DNA of 64,000 bases from Zoroaster sp. YZ-2022 (GCA_029582265.1 CM055816.1:96064809-96128808), one strand, 5' to 3'. Shown: positions 34,062-43,284, counted from the stretch's first letter. Notes: generated from the sequence alone by a model not told the origin. Translations and numbers: made by a program.

Positions 34062-34766
34062 ATGGTTGGACACCCTTACTTGAGCCTTAACATGAACGGT
34101 GAGCCTGTATCGACCCCGATGCCCACACCTGTGGTTCCCACACCTGGCGAGATGGCGTTGCCGTCGACTCCGGCCCCGGCACCACCGACCGATGGGGCAC
34201 ACATCGAGAAGGAGGAGAGAAAGCTCATTCCTCCCGACATGGTAGATGCTGGGTGGTGCGAAGCCCAGAGTGTGACACATGGCAAGAGCTATTTCTACAA
34301 GCTCACACGAGAGACCTCGTGGGATCTGCCCAGTTCATCGACTTATCTGCGTGAGCAACGGATGTTGCAGCCACATCCACCCACTGTTGATGTTTTGTCT
34401 GCTGCTGTTGAACAATTAACCAAGGGATTAGCTGCTGACACCGAAGCATCAACCTCTAGAGTAGGAGCTAATCTCCCAGAGAATGTAAAAGGGAAGGCAG
34501 GAGTCAAGCGCATGCTGTACTTTCCACCGGATGAACAACAGGAGGAAAACGACAGGAAGGCGTTGCGATTTCAAATCGGAGGTGAGCGATATGCTGTTGT
34601 CAAGCGTTTCAAGGGTCGCCCCTACATTAACATAAGAGAGTACTATTTAAATCCCAGCGGAAATAAATTGCTTGCTGGCAAGAAGGGAATTAATCTCACC
34701 GTGGAGCAGTGGGGTCAGCTGAAACAACAGAGTACCGCCATCACTAATGCCATCTTTCAAGTTTAG
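34062..34766 (+). CDS. WW-domain/PC4-like fusion protein of the Polinton
   Basis: A complete 234-residue frame. The chosen ATG has a good context (ACAATGG, A at -3 and G at +4) and lies 115 bp after the TATA box; no upstream in-frame ATG exists. Residues 1-50 are Pro-rich. Residues about 60-91 form a WW domain (DAGWCEAQ, YFY at 77-79, TSWDLP), which binds proline-containing ligands. Residues 168-232 match the PC4/SUB1 single-strand DNA-binding coactivator fold: FQIGGERYAVVKRFKGRPYI, NIREYYL, GKKGINLTVEQWGQL. PC4 proteins act in transcription and ssDNA binding, so a role in element transcription or replication is plausible. A strong donor (GGAG|GTGAGC at 34582) lies inside the PC4 part. This is one of the few undamaged genes in the element. 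Confidence 0.85.
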   Translation: MVGHPYLSLNMNGEPVSTPMPTPVVPTPGEMALPSTPAPAPPTDGAHIEKEERKLIPPDMVDAGWCEAQSVTHGKSYFYKLTRETSWDLPSSSTYLREQRMLQPHPPTVDVLSAAVEQLTKGLAADTEASTSRVGANLPENVKGKAGVKRMLYFPPDEQQEENDRKALRFQIGGERYAVVKRFKGRPYINIREYYLNPSGNKLLAGKKGINLTVEQWGQLKQQSTAITNAIFQV

Positions 34767-34824
34767 CTGATTAACAAAGGTGTTAACTGTTGATTAACTG
34801 AATGGTATTGTCTACCTGTTGCAG
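34582..34824 (+). other. candidate alternative intron joining WW-PC4 to the next gene
   Basis: The donor GGAG|GTGAGCG at 34582 and the acceptor TCTACCTGTTGCAG ending at 34824 are near consensus, with branch-like TTAACTGA just upstream of the acceptor. The first exon ends in phase 1 and the second frame opens with two bases before GATGAAGAG, so removal of 243 bp keeps one frame and would replace most of PC4 with the neighbouring protein. There are no RNA data. Confidence 0.35.
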
Positions 34825-34841
34825 ATGATGAAGAGCACGAC

Positions 34842-35315
34842 ATGGAGGGCGAGGAGAATGTGTTGAAGTCCAAGAAACGCATCAGGAGACTTGTGAAACA
34901 AGTGATGACAAAAATCGTCACAGCTCACATCATCAGAATAAGTTATGCAGTTCAACAGAGTCGACCTTGCGAAGGGCGTGAGTTTGATTGGCCAAGGCAG
35001 TGGGATCACGAGTGTCTGTTTTACGGCGAGACTCCTGAGTACCACCTTGAAGATTTCGTGGATGAGCACTTCGAAGAAGCAGAACAATACATTCAGCCGA
35101 GCCATGTTTGTGCTGTGTTTGACGCAGTAGCACATTATGTTGGTGTTGAAGCTTACGAGGGAATGGACGAGGAAATGGACTCTATCATAACTGATATTCT
35201 GAATGAATGGAACTCTGAGCCTATGAACATTTTTGACACTTTCTACGATAGAACCTCGCGAATTCTCCCGTTTCATGTCATGAACGAGGTCATGGAATTA
35301 AATGGACTTGTTTAA
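34842..35315 (+). CDS. Polinton orphan protein, acidic, 157 residues
   Basis: The frame runs from ATG 34842 to TAA at 35313-35315 and is also open upstream to the acceptor at 34824 (DDEEHD leader). It has a basic segment (KSKKRIRRLVKQVMTKI), a Trp/Glu-rich middle (FDWPRQWDHECLFYGETPEY) and a long acidic helical part (EDFVDEHFEEAEQYI, EGMDEEMDSIITDILNEW). There is no signal peptide or membrane segment. I do not recognise a family. It lies 75 bp downstream of the WW-PC4 stop in the same direction, so it could be the second exon of that transcript or a separate gene. The frame is undamaged, unlike the core genes. Confidence 0.6.
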   Translation: MEGEENVLKSKKRIRRLVKQVMTKIVTAHIIRISYAVQQSRPCEGREFDWPRQWDHECLFYGETPEYHLEDFVDEHFEEAEQYIQPSHVCAVFDAVAHYVGVEAYEGMDEEMDSIITDILNEWNSEPMNIFDTFYDRTSRILPFHVMNEVMELNGLV

Positions 35316-36042
35316 TTGAACACTTTGAACAGAACGCAAAGGTTAGAAGACGATTATTTTAGTTCATTCATCTGCAATAAGTATTATCAATTTGCCATAT
35401 GTTGTTGTTGTATTTTTTAAGATAGCTCTTCTATTACAGATACTAAAGGACACCAAATAATTTAATGATTTAATTGTTAATTTAAAATCAAGTTTAGTAT
35501 GAACGTGGACCCCTTTGAATAACAAAAATAGTTGTTTTATAAGTTACAATGTTGAGAAAAACATTTTGAGAAATTTCCATACATTCAAAATTTTTGTTGT
35601 TAAAACTTTGAACATGTTAAAACAATTCAAATTGAATGTACGTGATCAGTTGAAGTTGAATTAAAAAGTAGTTATTTGCTTGCTTGAAAAAGAATAACGC
35701 TTGTTCTCATACTTTTTGTAGTGTTTTTATTTATTTATTATTTTATATTCCTTAAGTGAGGTAGAAAGGGGAGGGACAACAACGTACGAAGACAGACAAA
35801 AGAACGACTGTACATGAAGCTATTCAAGTATGATTAGTTAAATTTAATTTTAACACCAACAGCAATCTTTGACATAAATATATTTACAGATGGTTTTTAA
35901 ATTGGTTTTAAATTGGAAAACATTTGATAAACTGAAAACAATTAGAACATTTTGGCTAGACCAAACACTGGCAAATTTGCTTGAACTCGTGAAATACAAC
36001 ATTGGTTTAAATAATTAACTCATGAGTCCGTTGAGGTATAGG
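35316..36042. other. AT-rich intergenic region between converging gene sets
   Basis: It separates the 3' end of the plus-strand accessory genes from the 3' end of the minus-strand core block. It contains several AATAAA-like sequences and A/T runs. I see no coding frame of note; it probably holds polyadenylation signals for both directions. Confidence 0.5.
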
Positions 36043-36564
36043 TTATTCTAACAAGGCCCTTGAAACTTGTTGAAAAAATAATTGATCATCGAATACATTC
36101 GTTTTAATACGGGGAAAGTGTATTCTGATAAAATCGTTCACGTTGACGTCGTTCTTGTTGATATCGGATGTGGAAAAAAAGTCCCACAATCTTGCTCATG
36201 GTGATTCCCCGACATCGATGTAGCAAGAAGTAGATGGAATATTTACCGCAGACAGCAGACAAGGGTCCCTGTAGGCGTTGATGATTATATTGAGTTTTTC
36301 TGCATTGCTCTTAAGAACATTGTTGAACTCGGGTAACTGCGGTGGTAATCCGTAGGAATCAAAATACTCCCCAACACCATCTCTCGTGAAGTATATTCCT
36401 ACCCAATGTTGTCCTGGTTTCGTAGTAGGGTCTGTGTTCACCACAAAGGCACTCGGACGAGAGATAACTTGCTTGGGAAGTTTATCGCGGGCGAACACCC
36501 CTCTGAAAACATGTTTTATGTAACGGTCTCTATTTAAAATAGTGCTAATTTCTGAGCTGTCCAT
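36043..36564 (-). pseudogene. adenain-like cysteine protease of the Polinton
   Basis: The minus-strand start at 36564 (MDSSEISTILNR) leads to GQHWVGIYF, with the catalytic-type His, and EYFDSYGLPPQ, with the Asp, as in adenovirus maturation proteases. The Cys region (VCGKYSIYFLLHR) lies in another frame near 36190-36250, and the last part (FFSTSDINKNDVNVNDF) in a third, ending at the TAA at 36043-36045. The full length would be about 174 residues, near the family's usual 200. At least two frameshifts therefore separate His/Asp from Cys, so it cannot be active as sequenced. Such proteases process capsid proteins. It lies 16 bp from the capsid gene, in the same direction. Confidence 0.75.
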
Positions 36565-36580
36565 GGTCTGTGCGTGCCCT

Positions 36581-37676
36581 TCAACCGGAGTAGTCGAATA
36601 TGATGTTTCGAGCCTGATCTATTTCCAAAATGTTGTTTAATTCCGCGTAGATGATCACGTTGGCAGTTTCCTGTAGCGGAGAGGCAAAGTGCATTTCTAA
36701 CCGTAGGTTTCCTTGTTTGACAAGGTTAAAGTGTCCGCCCTTGGCGAAATCCTCACGACTGATGTCGTTGCCTTCATTCTGGTACATTTTATCTGTTCCC
36801 GAGAAGAGGGTGTTGTAGGCTCTGACGTAATTATTGGACGCATCAGAAAAGTTCAGTTTGAGTGGAGTATACGGAATCTGATCTCCATCTAGGTACACCG
36901 TCAAAAGGTTTGCTTTCAGATGCTGAAAGTTAAAGGGGGTTCTTCGGGTAGCGTCCGTTGAACGCTACATTACTCACGCAGCCTATTACAATGCATGTCG
37001 GAAGTTGTCCGAGAAAAGCGTGATCCATCAGGCAGAAAGCATCGCTACTGCGTATAAGTTTGAGTTTAAGATCCACCCCGTTTAGCATGTGTCTGTCTTG
37101 AAAGAAAATGTCACTGTGTATGGGACCAATCATATCCACCACGCGGCTTCCTTTGATGTATTGATAGCGGGCCTTGAGTCCCTTGTTGACAGCGTCGTCT
37201 GCCGCTAGGGGATCAGCGGTATCCATTTGTCCAGCTGTATCTTTGTAGAGCAATGAAGAGGAAAGTTGGGAAGCCTTGGCATCGTGACCATAACTCAGAA
37301 GACTTTCTATCATGGCTCGGTAAGGGTAAGTGGGGGTAGAAGCAGAGATAAGGCGTTCGTTCAAGGTCACGTCGATCTGACTGAAGAGAGACTGCAAAAA
37401 CAGATTGACGGGACCAACCGAAAAGTCGTCTATCGGATTCGTACCGTCAGCTTTGACCACTTTTGCTTTGATATAGAGTTGTGTTTGGGAAAGATCAACG
37501 TAGTCTTCCCCGGATCCATGTATGAAACATTCAATAGGCCCTCCATCAGAAATGTTAGCAATGGGATGGAATTCAGTCCATTGACCCTTCTCGATACTAG
37601 TCTGGGTGGGAGGGAGTGAAAATAAATCCAGTTCGGACTTAGTGCACTCGCACGAATGATCGTGCAGCAGGGACAT
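36581..37676 (-). pseudogene. Polinton major capsid protein (double jelly roll), frameshifted
   Basis: I start at the ATG at 37674-37676 because the open frame upstream has none. The N-terminal part has the Polinton/adintovirus capsid signature (EFHPIANISDGGPIECFIHG, DLSQTQLYIKAK), later SALYKD-like and RYQYIKGSRVVDMIGPIHSD. The frame stops at 36930 just after a run of five Cs (GGGGG on the plus strand), and the remainder (DGDQIPYTPLKLNFSD ... EIDQARNIIFDYSG) continues in another frame to 36581. A single one-base shift in the homopolymer separates two otherwise clean halves, so a sequencing error or a very recent mutation is possible. The protein would form pseudo-hexameric capsomers. Confidence 0.8.
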
Positions 37677-37704
37677 GCTGAGCCACAGAATTGTGCAGAT
37701 AATA

Positions 37705-38145
37705 CTAATCAAAGATGTCAAGTGACCTTTTCGCTCTCTTGCTTGGCATAGAAGCGACCCGTCTGCCTTGTGTTTTTCGTTTTATAGACCTGCTACGAGC
37801 CCGGTGTTCGCCACGCGTGACTCGGGCAATAATACTTTGGAGGGCTTGTTTTGTCAGTTGACTTCCAGCTCTCCGGAGCCTAGCTTTGGCCGCTGATTTT
37901 ATATTCTTTCCTTCCAGTGCATCTTGGGCGATGCCAACACCAGTGCGAAGAGCCTGCCGTCCAAACGTCTTCACCCCAGCCTTTAAGAGAGGCATGGCCG
38001 ATCTGAACAGGCCTCCCAAGATACCACCAAGTCCAAAACCGCGCTGCGTGCGAGGTCCTTCAAACACAGGCAACCCTTGACCCACTTGCTGTGTGTAGTA
38101 ATCTCCATAGTGTTTAGAGTGGGGAATGTATTTAAGCTTCGTCAT
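37705..38145 (-). CDS. pVI/pX-like minor capsid protein
   Basis: An intact 146-residue frame starts at ATG 38145. Near the N-terminus is a YIPHSKHYGDYY segment, then a Gly-rich hydrophobic amphipathic region (GFGLGGILGGLFRSAMPLLK) and a very basic C-terminus (RGEHRARSRSIKRKTQGRR). Small proteins with this order lie next to the capsid gene in Polintons and adintoviruses and are compared with adenovirus pVI (membrane lytic) or pX/mu (DNA condensing). The hydrophobic GG-rich helix favours a pVI-type role, the basic tail a pX-type role. It lies 29 bp upstream of the capsid start and shows no damage. Confidence 0.7.
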   Translation of the reverse strand: MTKLKYIPHSKHYGDYYTQQVGQGLPVFEGPRTQRGFGLGGILGGLFRSAMPLLKAGVKTFGRQALRTGVGIAQDALEGKNIKSAAKARLRRAGSQLTKQALQSIIARVTRGEHRARSRSIKRKTQGRRVASMPSKRAKRSLDIFD

Positions 38146-38150
38146 AGCGA

Positions 38151-39583
38151 TCAGTTGAAGTACGGTGAGCGCCGCTGTCTGAAGTGTAGTTTCACGATGA
38201 CCCTACCGTTGATAAATGGAATGCGTTTGCCTGTGTCGTCTCTTATATCTATTTCAATGGTTTCAATGACCTTTTGTTTCAGAGGAATGTAATGAGGGTT
38301 GTCATATATTTTTTAAACGATATCTCCATATTTTCCTTCCGCGTTCACGATCCGTAATAAAGGTGCCCTCTTATCACCTACCGTGTTGTACTGGATGATA
38401 TTAGTATACACGAACATGGAGTGAAATGGATGAACGTCCACAGTGCGAGGGGCCGTTTCGAGACCCACGATGCTGTCGTTGACATTGAACCCTAATAATG
38501 TCGCTAATCGGCCGTAAAAAGTCAATCTTACCCCTCCTCGTGTTTTCGTCACAATTTTTTGAATGTATTTATTGTACGATATGGTGACTTGTCCGTCGTG
38601 ATCGATAGGGGGTTTAAAAGCTGATATAAGTTCTTTAGGCGTGGAATAGTAACCCTCTGCGATCGTGTGCCCGTGTGGACCCTGTGTTCCAGCGGTACAT
38701 AAGGCCCCCCAAAAAAGATGTTGAGTTGTCCTCCACCGACCGACCCAAAAGTGCTGAAATCTCAGTTTTTTTCCTTTTCTTTTTTCCCCCGTCATTCATA
38801 GGCCTATATATTAATTAAACTTACCAATTTTCTTTGTATAAAACATAATACGTTTGATTTGTGAAAATTTCCACTGTTTTTACCGGTAAATTTACCGGTA
38901 CCCAAGACTCAATCTACATGTTTTCAAATCGAATGGCCCCGGCCCTCACATGGTGCACTGCCTTCGCACACACTGTGTGCCAACGATTGCGACTCAAATC
39001 TACACGTTTTCCAATCGAATGGCCCCTCACATGTTTTCCACTGGCTTCGCGCACTGTACGCGTGTCAACGATTGCGACTCAATCTACACGTTTTAAAATC
39101 GAATGGCCACTCACATGTTGCATGTTGAGCATTGCACGCAATATGGATGAATTTGCTGTGTCAATCACAGCGAAAAGTACAACAAAAATGCTTGGGATAC
39201 TTTTATTCTGAAGCAAAATTCCTTGCTGATAGGTATACAAATGAAAAACATGGTATGTGGTTTCAGTTCCAATACATTTCAATCTTAAAATGACAGTCAA
39301 GGAGAAGAAAAAAAAGAAGAAAAAAATCCCGACCGACCGACCCCTTCAAATATTTTCACTGGAAGGCAACTCAACAATTTTTTTTTGGGCCTAACATTAA
39401 ATTGTCACCTTGGAATACATTGAGCCAACGGTGTGGATAGACGAATTCGGCCATGGCAACTTCCCATTCTCCCGTTACCGTGAGAGGGGAGGGCAAATTT
39501 ACAAAGAAGTGAGCCAAAGTGTTGGCGGGATGAACATTCATCGAGCTATTGCTTGGGAGCGTCACATAAAATGCGGCCTCCAT
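38151..39583 (-). pseudogene. Polinton penton protein, split by a MITE and an in-frame stop
   Basis: The N-terminal part (start 39583) reads MEAAFYVTLPSNSSMNVHP, NTLAHFFVNLP and GEWEVAMAEFVYP, a hallmark of the single-jelly-roll vertex protein of Polintons. It is cut at 39391 by a MITE and resumes beyond 38703 with GPHGHTIAEGYYSTPKEL and ITYNKYIQK-like blocks. An in-frame TAA at 38313-38315 follows GKYGDIV; after it the same frame continues KIYDNPHYIPLKQKVIET and IEIDIRDDTGKRIPFINGR to the stop at 38151. There are therefore two lesions and no frameshift in the C-terminal part. Pentons form the pentameric vertices of the capsid. Confidence 0.75.
38703..39391. mobile_element. MITE with TAA target duplication, inside the penton gene
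   Basis: It has the same family ends as 10006-10961 but opposite orientation: GGCCCCCCAAAAAAGATGTTGAGTTG on the left, the inverted form of GGCCCAAAAAAAAATTGTTGAGTTGCC on the right. TAA occurs at 38700-38702 and 39392-39394. It shares the TACCGGTAAATTTACCGGTA palindrome and the GACTCAATCTACA...TTTTCAAATCGAATGGCC repeats. At 689 bp it is shorter than the other copy. Confidence 0.85.
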
Positions 39584-39660
39584 GATTCATTCGTTTGCTT
39601 GAAATGGCACATGGCTGACGTCCTGGTCGTCTGTATAGAATGTGCAACTTGGACACCCAG

Positions 39661-40748
39661 CTATTGAATTTTTCTGGATATCCAACCCCATTTCACCAAG
39701 TATTCTGGGTTCCCCCGTCGCCTTCTGGTTTTCAGTATTTTCTCAACTTTGTACAGGTCGTCCTTCTGAACTGCATGTTGTAGTTCTTGCTCGTAGAAAG
39801 TTCCCTCCAATTGCTCTCCCTCATAATCGTTCAACGTGTACACAGGGGGTAGCGGGGGATTCTGGCGTTGATGGTAAACAGTTCGGTGGTCCAGTTTGGT
39901 AAATAATTACCCTTACGGAAAGGCCTGGCGGCCATGCTGATGCGAACCATATCTCCAACCTCGAACTTGAAGACAGTTTTTAGGGGGTTGGAGTCAGAGG
40001 TGTACAGCGCCTGTCTTATTCGATCGATATTGGAAGTATTGACTGACGCCGGGGTGGATTTTATACTTCTGTGAAACGAATGATTGTAGCCAGAAAGTAA
40101 TGCGGGGAGGACCTTTGTATACTGGTACGTGTTGTTGGCCGTGAAATATTTCCACATTTTTGTCTTCAGTGTTCTGTTAAATCTCTCAACAATGCTGGCT
40201 TTGGTTTCATTATTGGTAGTGAAGAAGTGGATATTCGTTTTCTTGAGAAAAGACTGAAACTTTTCATTGATAAATTCGGTACCCTTATCGGTTTGAAGCA
40301 GACGCGGCTTTCTCCCTCCTTTTAAAATCTTTTTGAAGGCTTTCACTAAAGTTGTCCCAGTCTTATCTTTCCAGAGGAACGACCCACGAATACTTCGAAA
40401 AGACATCGATGCACGTCAGCAAATACCTGTACCATCGATTGTGTTCTTTGAGCGAGGACATATCTACCAAATCTGCCTGCCATTGGTGATCGATGCCATG
40501 CACTTACTTCGACCCTATTACTTTTAAAATTTCTCCGTATTGGTTTGTGCAACGTGTAGGTCGGCTGTTCCCGCAACCATAGTTATCTGTTTCTTTGTGA
40601 CACTGATGCCGTCTTTTACTGCAGCGCGGTAAACAGCATCCACACCACCAAAGGCGGCGGGGTGTTTGGGGTCGTAAAATCTATAAGTTTGCAATTGTAA
40701 ATATGAGTTTTTGGCTTTCAATTGGTATCTGGCACTTGTGGAAAGCAT
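39661..40748 (-). pseudogene. Polinton integrase (RVE family) with C-terminal chromodomain
   Basis: It starts at ATG 40748. The N-terminal part has YDPKHPAAFGGVDAVYRAA, characteristic of Polinton integrases. The catalytic core carries HQWQADLVDM (first Asp), LLQTDKGTEFINEKF (second Asp) and ASIVERFNRTLK (Glu), the DDE triad of retroviral-type integrases. The tail has a chromodomain-like YKVEKILKTRRRRGNPEYLV followed by KWGW. Frameshifts lie near 39840, 40400 and 40530, so the protein is broken into at least four frames. It would insert the element into host DNA, with the chromodomain possibly guiding it to histone marks. Confidence 0.8.
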
Positions 40749-41560
40749 ACAGATTCAAGTAAAAAAGAAAAAACGCGCAATTTTGTAGCCATTTTATAAA
40801 GCCAGAAACTATGCATATTTAATTAGGCTGGCAAATTATCACCAAAATTATCAAACAAAGTAACATTGTGTTGATATTTCAACTATCTATCATTTGAAAA
40901 TGCAAACACATATGATGCTCAAATGTCCCCTACTTGTAGATTATTGGTAGACAGGTGAAATGGCGTGGGGAAAAATGAAAATTTGACGGAAAATTTGCAT
41001 ATTCAAGTTCCGAATATATAATTAGAGCTGCTAATTAGCTAATTTGCATATTTAATGACAAATTCCTTCTTTTTTTGTGCAGATACAAAATACTGTCCAA
41101 GATAACCATTCCTGTAAAATTTCAGCTAAAAAGGACATTTACAAAATCCTGAAATTAGTTATGCGCATATTAATTAGCTGGACTTAGTCATTTTTGGGAC
41201 ATTGCCGCACCTGCAGATGGGTAAAATTGAACAAATTTGCATTTTTGACAACCCTTTGTGTCAAAATACAACAAATCTGGTAATTGACATTGACTTTACA
41301 TTAAAATACCATAGGCCTTCTCTCAGAAAATGTAAACATTTTGGCTCTGCAATACTTATTTTCTTTTTAAAAAAACCATGTAAAATTGGAATAAAGTCAT
41401 TTTTGCCTAATTTTGCCATTACATGGCAGGTTTTCCGGCGAATAAACGATATCTTTAAAAAAAAAATTCTCAAGAACCGCTTACCCGATGTTGAAAGTGT
41501 TAGTACCAAAATAAAGCATTCGGTGAGGTCTTTCATACAGAATCAAAATTAAACATGTGT
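40749..41560. other. AT-rich region with TTAATTAGC/TTTGCATA motifs, no gene
   Basis: Short repeats of the type GCATATTTAATTAG, AATTAGCTAATTTGCATATT and GCGCATATTAATTAGCTGG recur at about 40810, 41030 and 41165. The stretch is longer than the usual spacing between Polinton genes and may be an inserted non-autonomous element whose ends I could not define. The open frames here show no recognisable protein. Confidence 0.4.
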
Positions 41561-41569
41561 AATGTATGC

Positions 41570-41776
41570 TTATTTTTTGGTGCTATACCTAGAATACACT
41601 TTCTTCAGGTATGCCTCCGCCATCGGTAGAATCCGAGTTTGTAATGATGACAGTGCTTCGACAGCAAGCCCATGTGCAACGGATTTTCTTAAGAAAGTGT
41701 TGGGGTCCACAGTCGGACTTGGGAGGACAACAGTCCATGGTGAACGAAAACACAAAATGACAAGAAAAGACTCGAT
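41570..41776 (-). CDS. hypothetical small Polinton ORF
   Basis: A minus-strand frame downstream of the 41784-42270 gene contains LRKSVAHGLAVEALSSLQTRILPMAEAYLKKV, which looks like an amphipathic helix pair, and ends at 41570. The ATG is uncertain and I do not recognise the family. It may be a small capsid accessory gene or chance. Confidence 0.2.
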   Translation of the reverse strand: MESFLVILCFRSPWTVVLPSPTVDPNTFLRKSVAHGLAVEALSSLQTRILPMAEAYLKKVYSRYSTKK

Positions 41777-41783
41777 ACATCTT

Positions 41784-42270
41784 TTAATATTGAGTCCATT
41801 TCGGGGTGGCTTGTTTACGGTTCTCTTTCTTCTTTTTCTTAGCTCGAAGGGGAAGGGGTGATAGATGTGTAGCTTCGGCAAACAGTCGAGGTAGACCGAA
41901 CGACTCCTCAGGGTATCCTTTCAGCTCAGCTTTAAATTTAGTAGGATAGTGGGTGACGGGTTCTCGTTCTAACTTGGGTGGTTCTACTGGTGTTCGCTCT
42001 AACTTGGGCTGGTCTTTGGATTCATCACTATTCATTTGCAAGTTCATGGTTAAAGGGGCCTTCCGATTTAAAATGGTGTACCTCTGAAGTGTCTGATGAT
42101 ACAGCTTCATTTTCTCTTCATCTGTGATATCCTGCCTTTCGAGCAGAGTCATCATGTCTTTGTCCAAACCATGCACTACACGCGTTGTTGGAGTTTGTTT
42201 TAGCAGTCTTGCAGCTTGCAGTTGCGAAAGGGTCGTGGGGAACAAGTACCATTTTCTTGGTGTGCTGCAT
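41784..42270 (-). pseudogene. conserved Polinton protein of unknown function (helical)
   Basis: The start MQHTKKMVLVP at 42270 is separated by a frameshift near 42235 from the main frame, which contains SQLQAARLLKQTPT and GLDKDMMTLLERQDITDEEKM followed by KLYHQTLQRY. This Leu-rich helical block (LD..M...L.R.D..D..K..LY...LQRY) recurs next to the ATPase in many Polintons and adintoviruses. The C-terminal part is Pro/Glu-rich with LERTPVEPPKLEREP repeats and a basic end. Its function is not known. It overlaps the spacing of the upstream gene closely (stop 42273, start 42270). Confidence 0.6.
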
Positions 42271-42272
42271 CG

Positions 42273-42603
42273 TTACTTGAAGATCAGACCGCCAAGTGCA
42301 CTCAGAACAGGGGTCAACGATGCACCCAGGAATCCACCTTTTTGATGAAGATTTGTTTTCTTCTTCTGGACGCTAAGTTTTTTGGTGGAGAGGGCTCTGA
42401 TGTGATGCTTGTATTTTTTTAAGTTGTCTTTTGTCGGCGGGTTTCAGCCTTACGTTCCCATTGAGGATGTTGAGGGCGCACTCACACACACAAGCGATAT
42501 TAAGTTCTTTACTGGCCCCATGGATCACACCCTGACGCTGTTTGATATTTCCCTTTGCTAGGACTTGCAGGTACGGAGCATGGTTCCGCACGCACTTAGA
42601 CAT
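42273..42603 (-). pseudogene. conserved small basic Polinton protein
   Basis: It starts MSKCVRNHAPYLQVL at 42603; the frame upstream has only a non-ATG codon. KQRQGVIHGASKELNIACV, CECALNILNGNVRL and PADKRQLKKIQ match a small Polinton/adintovirus protein found beside the ATPase. After a frameshift near 42375 the tail HQKGGFLGASLTPVLSALGG ends at the TAA at 42273-42275. A basic body with a hydrophobic Gly-rich tail may suggest a minor virion component. Confidence 0.6.
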
Positions 42604-42670
42604 CTTCAAATGAATGACGTGCTCGGATCCTCACTTCATTTATACCTTCGGGACATACACAATTGGGTTC

Positions 42671-43284
42671 TCACCCGGAAAAATGTGGGTCCTTAAGTCT
42701 TATTTCCTCAGACGTTTCGGGTTTTAGATCAATGAAAAGGTTACCGTAGGGTGGTAAAGTGGCATCTCGGTAGGCTTCGACCATGAACTTTGATTTGGTG
42801 GGATACATTTGTTTTGCCAGATGGTTTATCTGGGAAGCGTCCCTAGGATTTTTGAAGAGGATCAGGTAATGTGCGTTGAGACTAATCGTGCGCATTTCTT
42901 TGCCCTGATGAAATAAATTTTGGAGAATCAACACAATGGAAAGATTTCTATGATGACTGCCCTTGGTAAAAAGCTCCGTAATCCGTTTGCTGTTGCCAGT
43001 TTCAGACATGAGATCATCGATCACTATCATATTTTCCTGGATCGATGTATTTTCGTATGAAGGTCATCTGGAATACCTTCCACAAATTGTATATCACGGA
43101 CCACGTTTGCCAAATGAGCGTAAGCATGTTGAAACTCTCCGTAGCACCACACGATGTTGTCTGGTGGAGGTTCGATGACCTTCTCATCCGCTGGAACCAG
43201 CAAACGTTTTACGAACTGAGTTTTGCCTGAGCCGGTTGGTCCTGCTATCACACAAGTGAAGGGATGTTTCATTTGCAGGTTCAT
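42671..43284 (-). pseudogene. Polinton DNA-packaging ATPase (FtsK/HerA-like)
   Basis: From ATG 43284 the N-terminal part reads FTCVIAGPTGSGKTQFVKRL, a Walker A motif, then DNIVWCYGEFQ. A frameshift at about 43030 leads to MIVIDDLMSET (Walker B with DD), then SIVLILQNLFHQG, ending at 42671. The total of about 205 residues is close to the family's usual length. These ATPases pump DNA into capsids. The start codon is part of a 246-bp segment that is tandemly duplicated upstream (43261-43738), so two copies of the first few codons exist. Confidence 0.8.

Larger units (their letters stand above)
22578..35154. repeat. large duplicated block, copy B
   Basis: It matches 3134-20999 in order and orientation. 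Losses relative to copy A: about 0.92 kb at 24582 (junction in an ACACAC repeat), about 3.2 kb at 29510 and about 2 kb near 29945. Gains: a solo LTR at 25827-26765. At the 29510 junction the sequence CAAAAGTTAGGCC(C/T)CTATAT is repeated, a sign of templated end joining. Beyond 35154 the Polinton continues, whereas copy A enters the gap. Confidence 0.9.

Noticed and set aside
36043..36564. Programmed frameshifting in the protease and capsid genes
   Set aside because: No slippery heptamer with a downstream structure is evident, and multiple shifts in many genes point to decay or sequence error.
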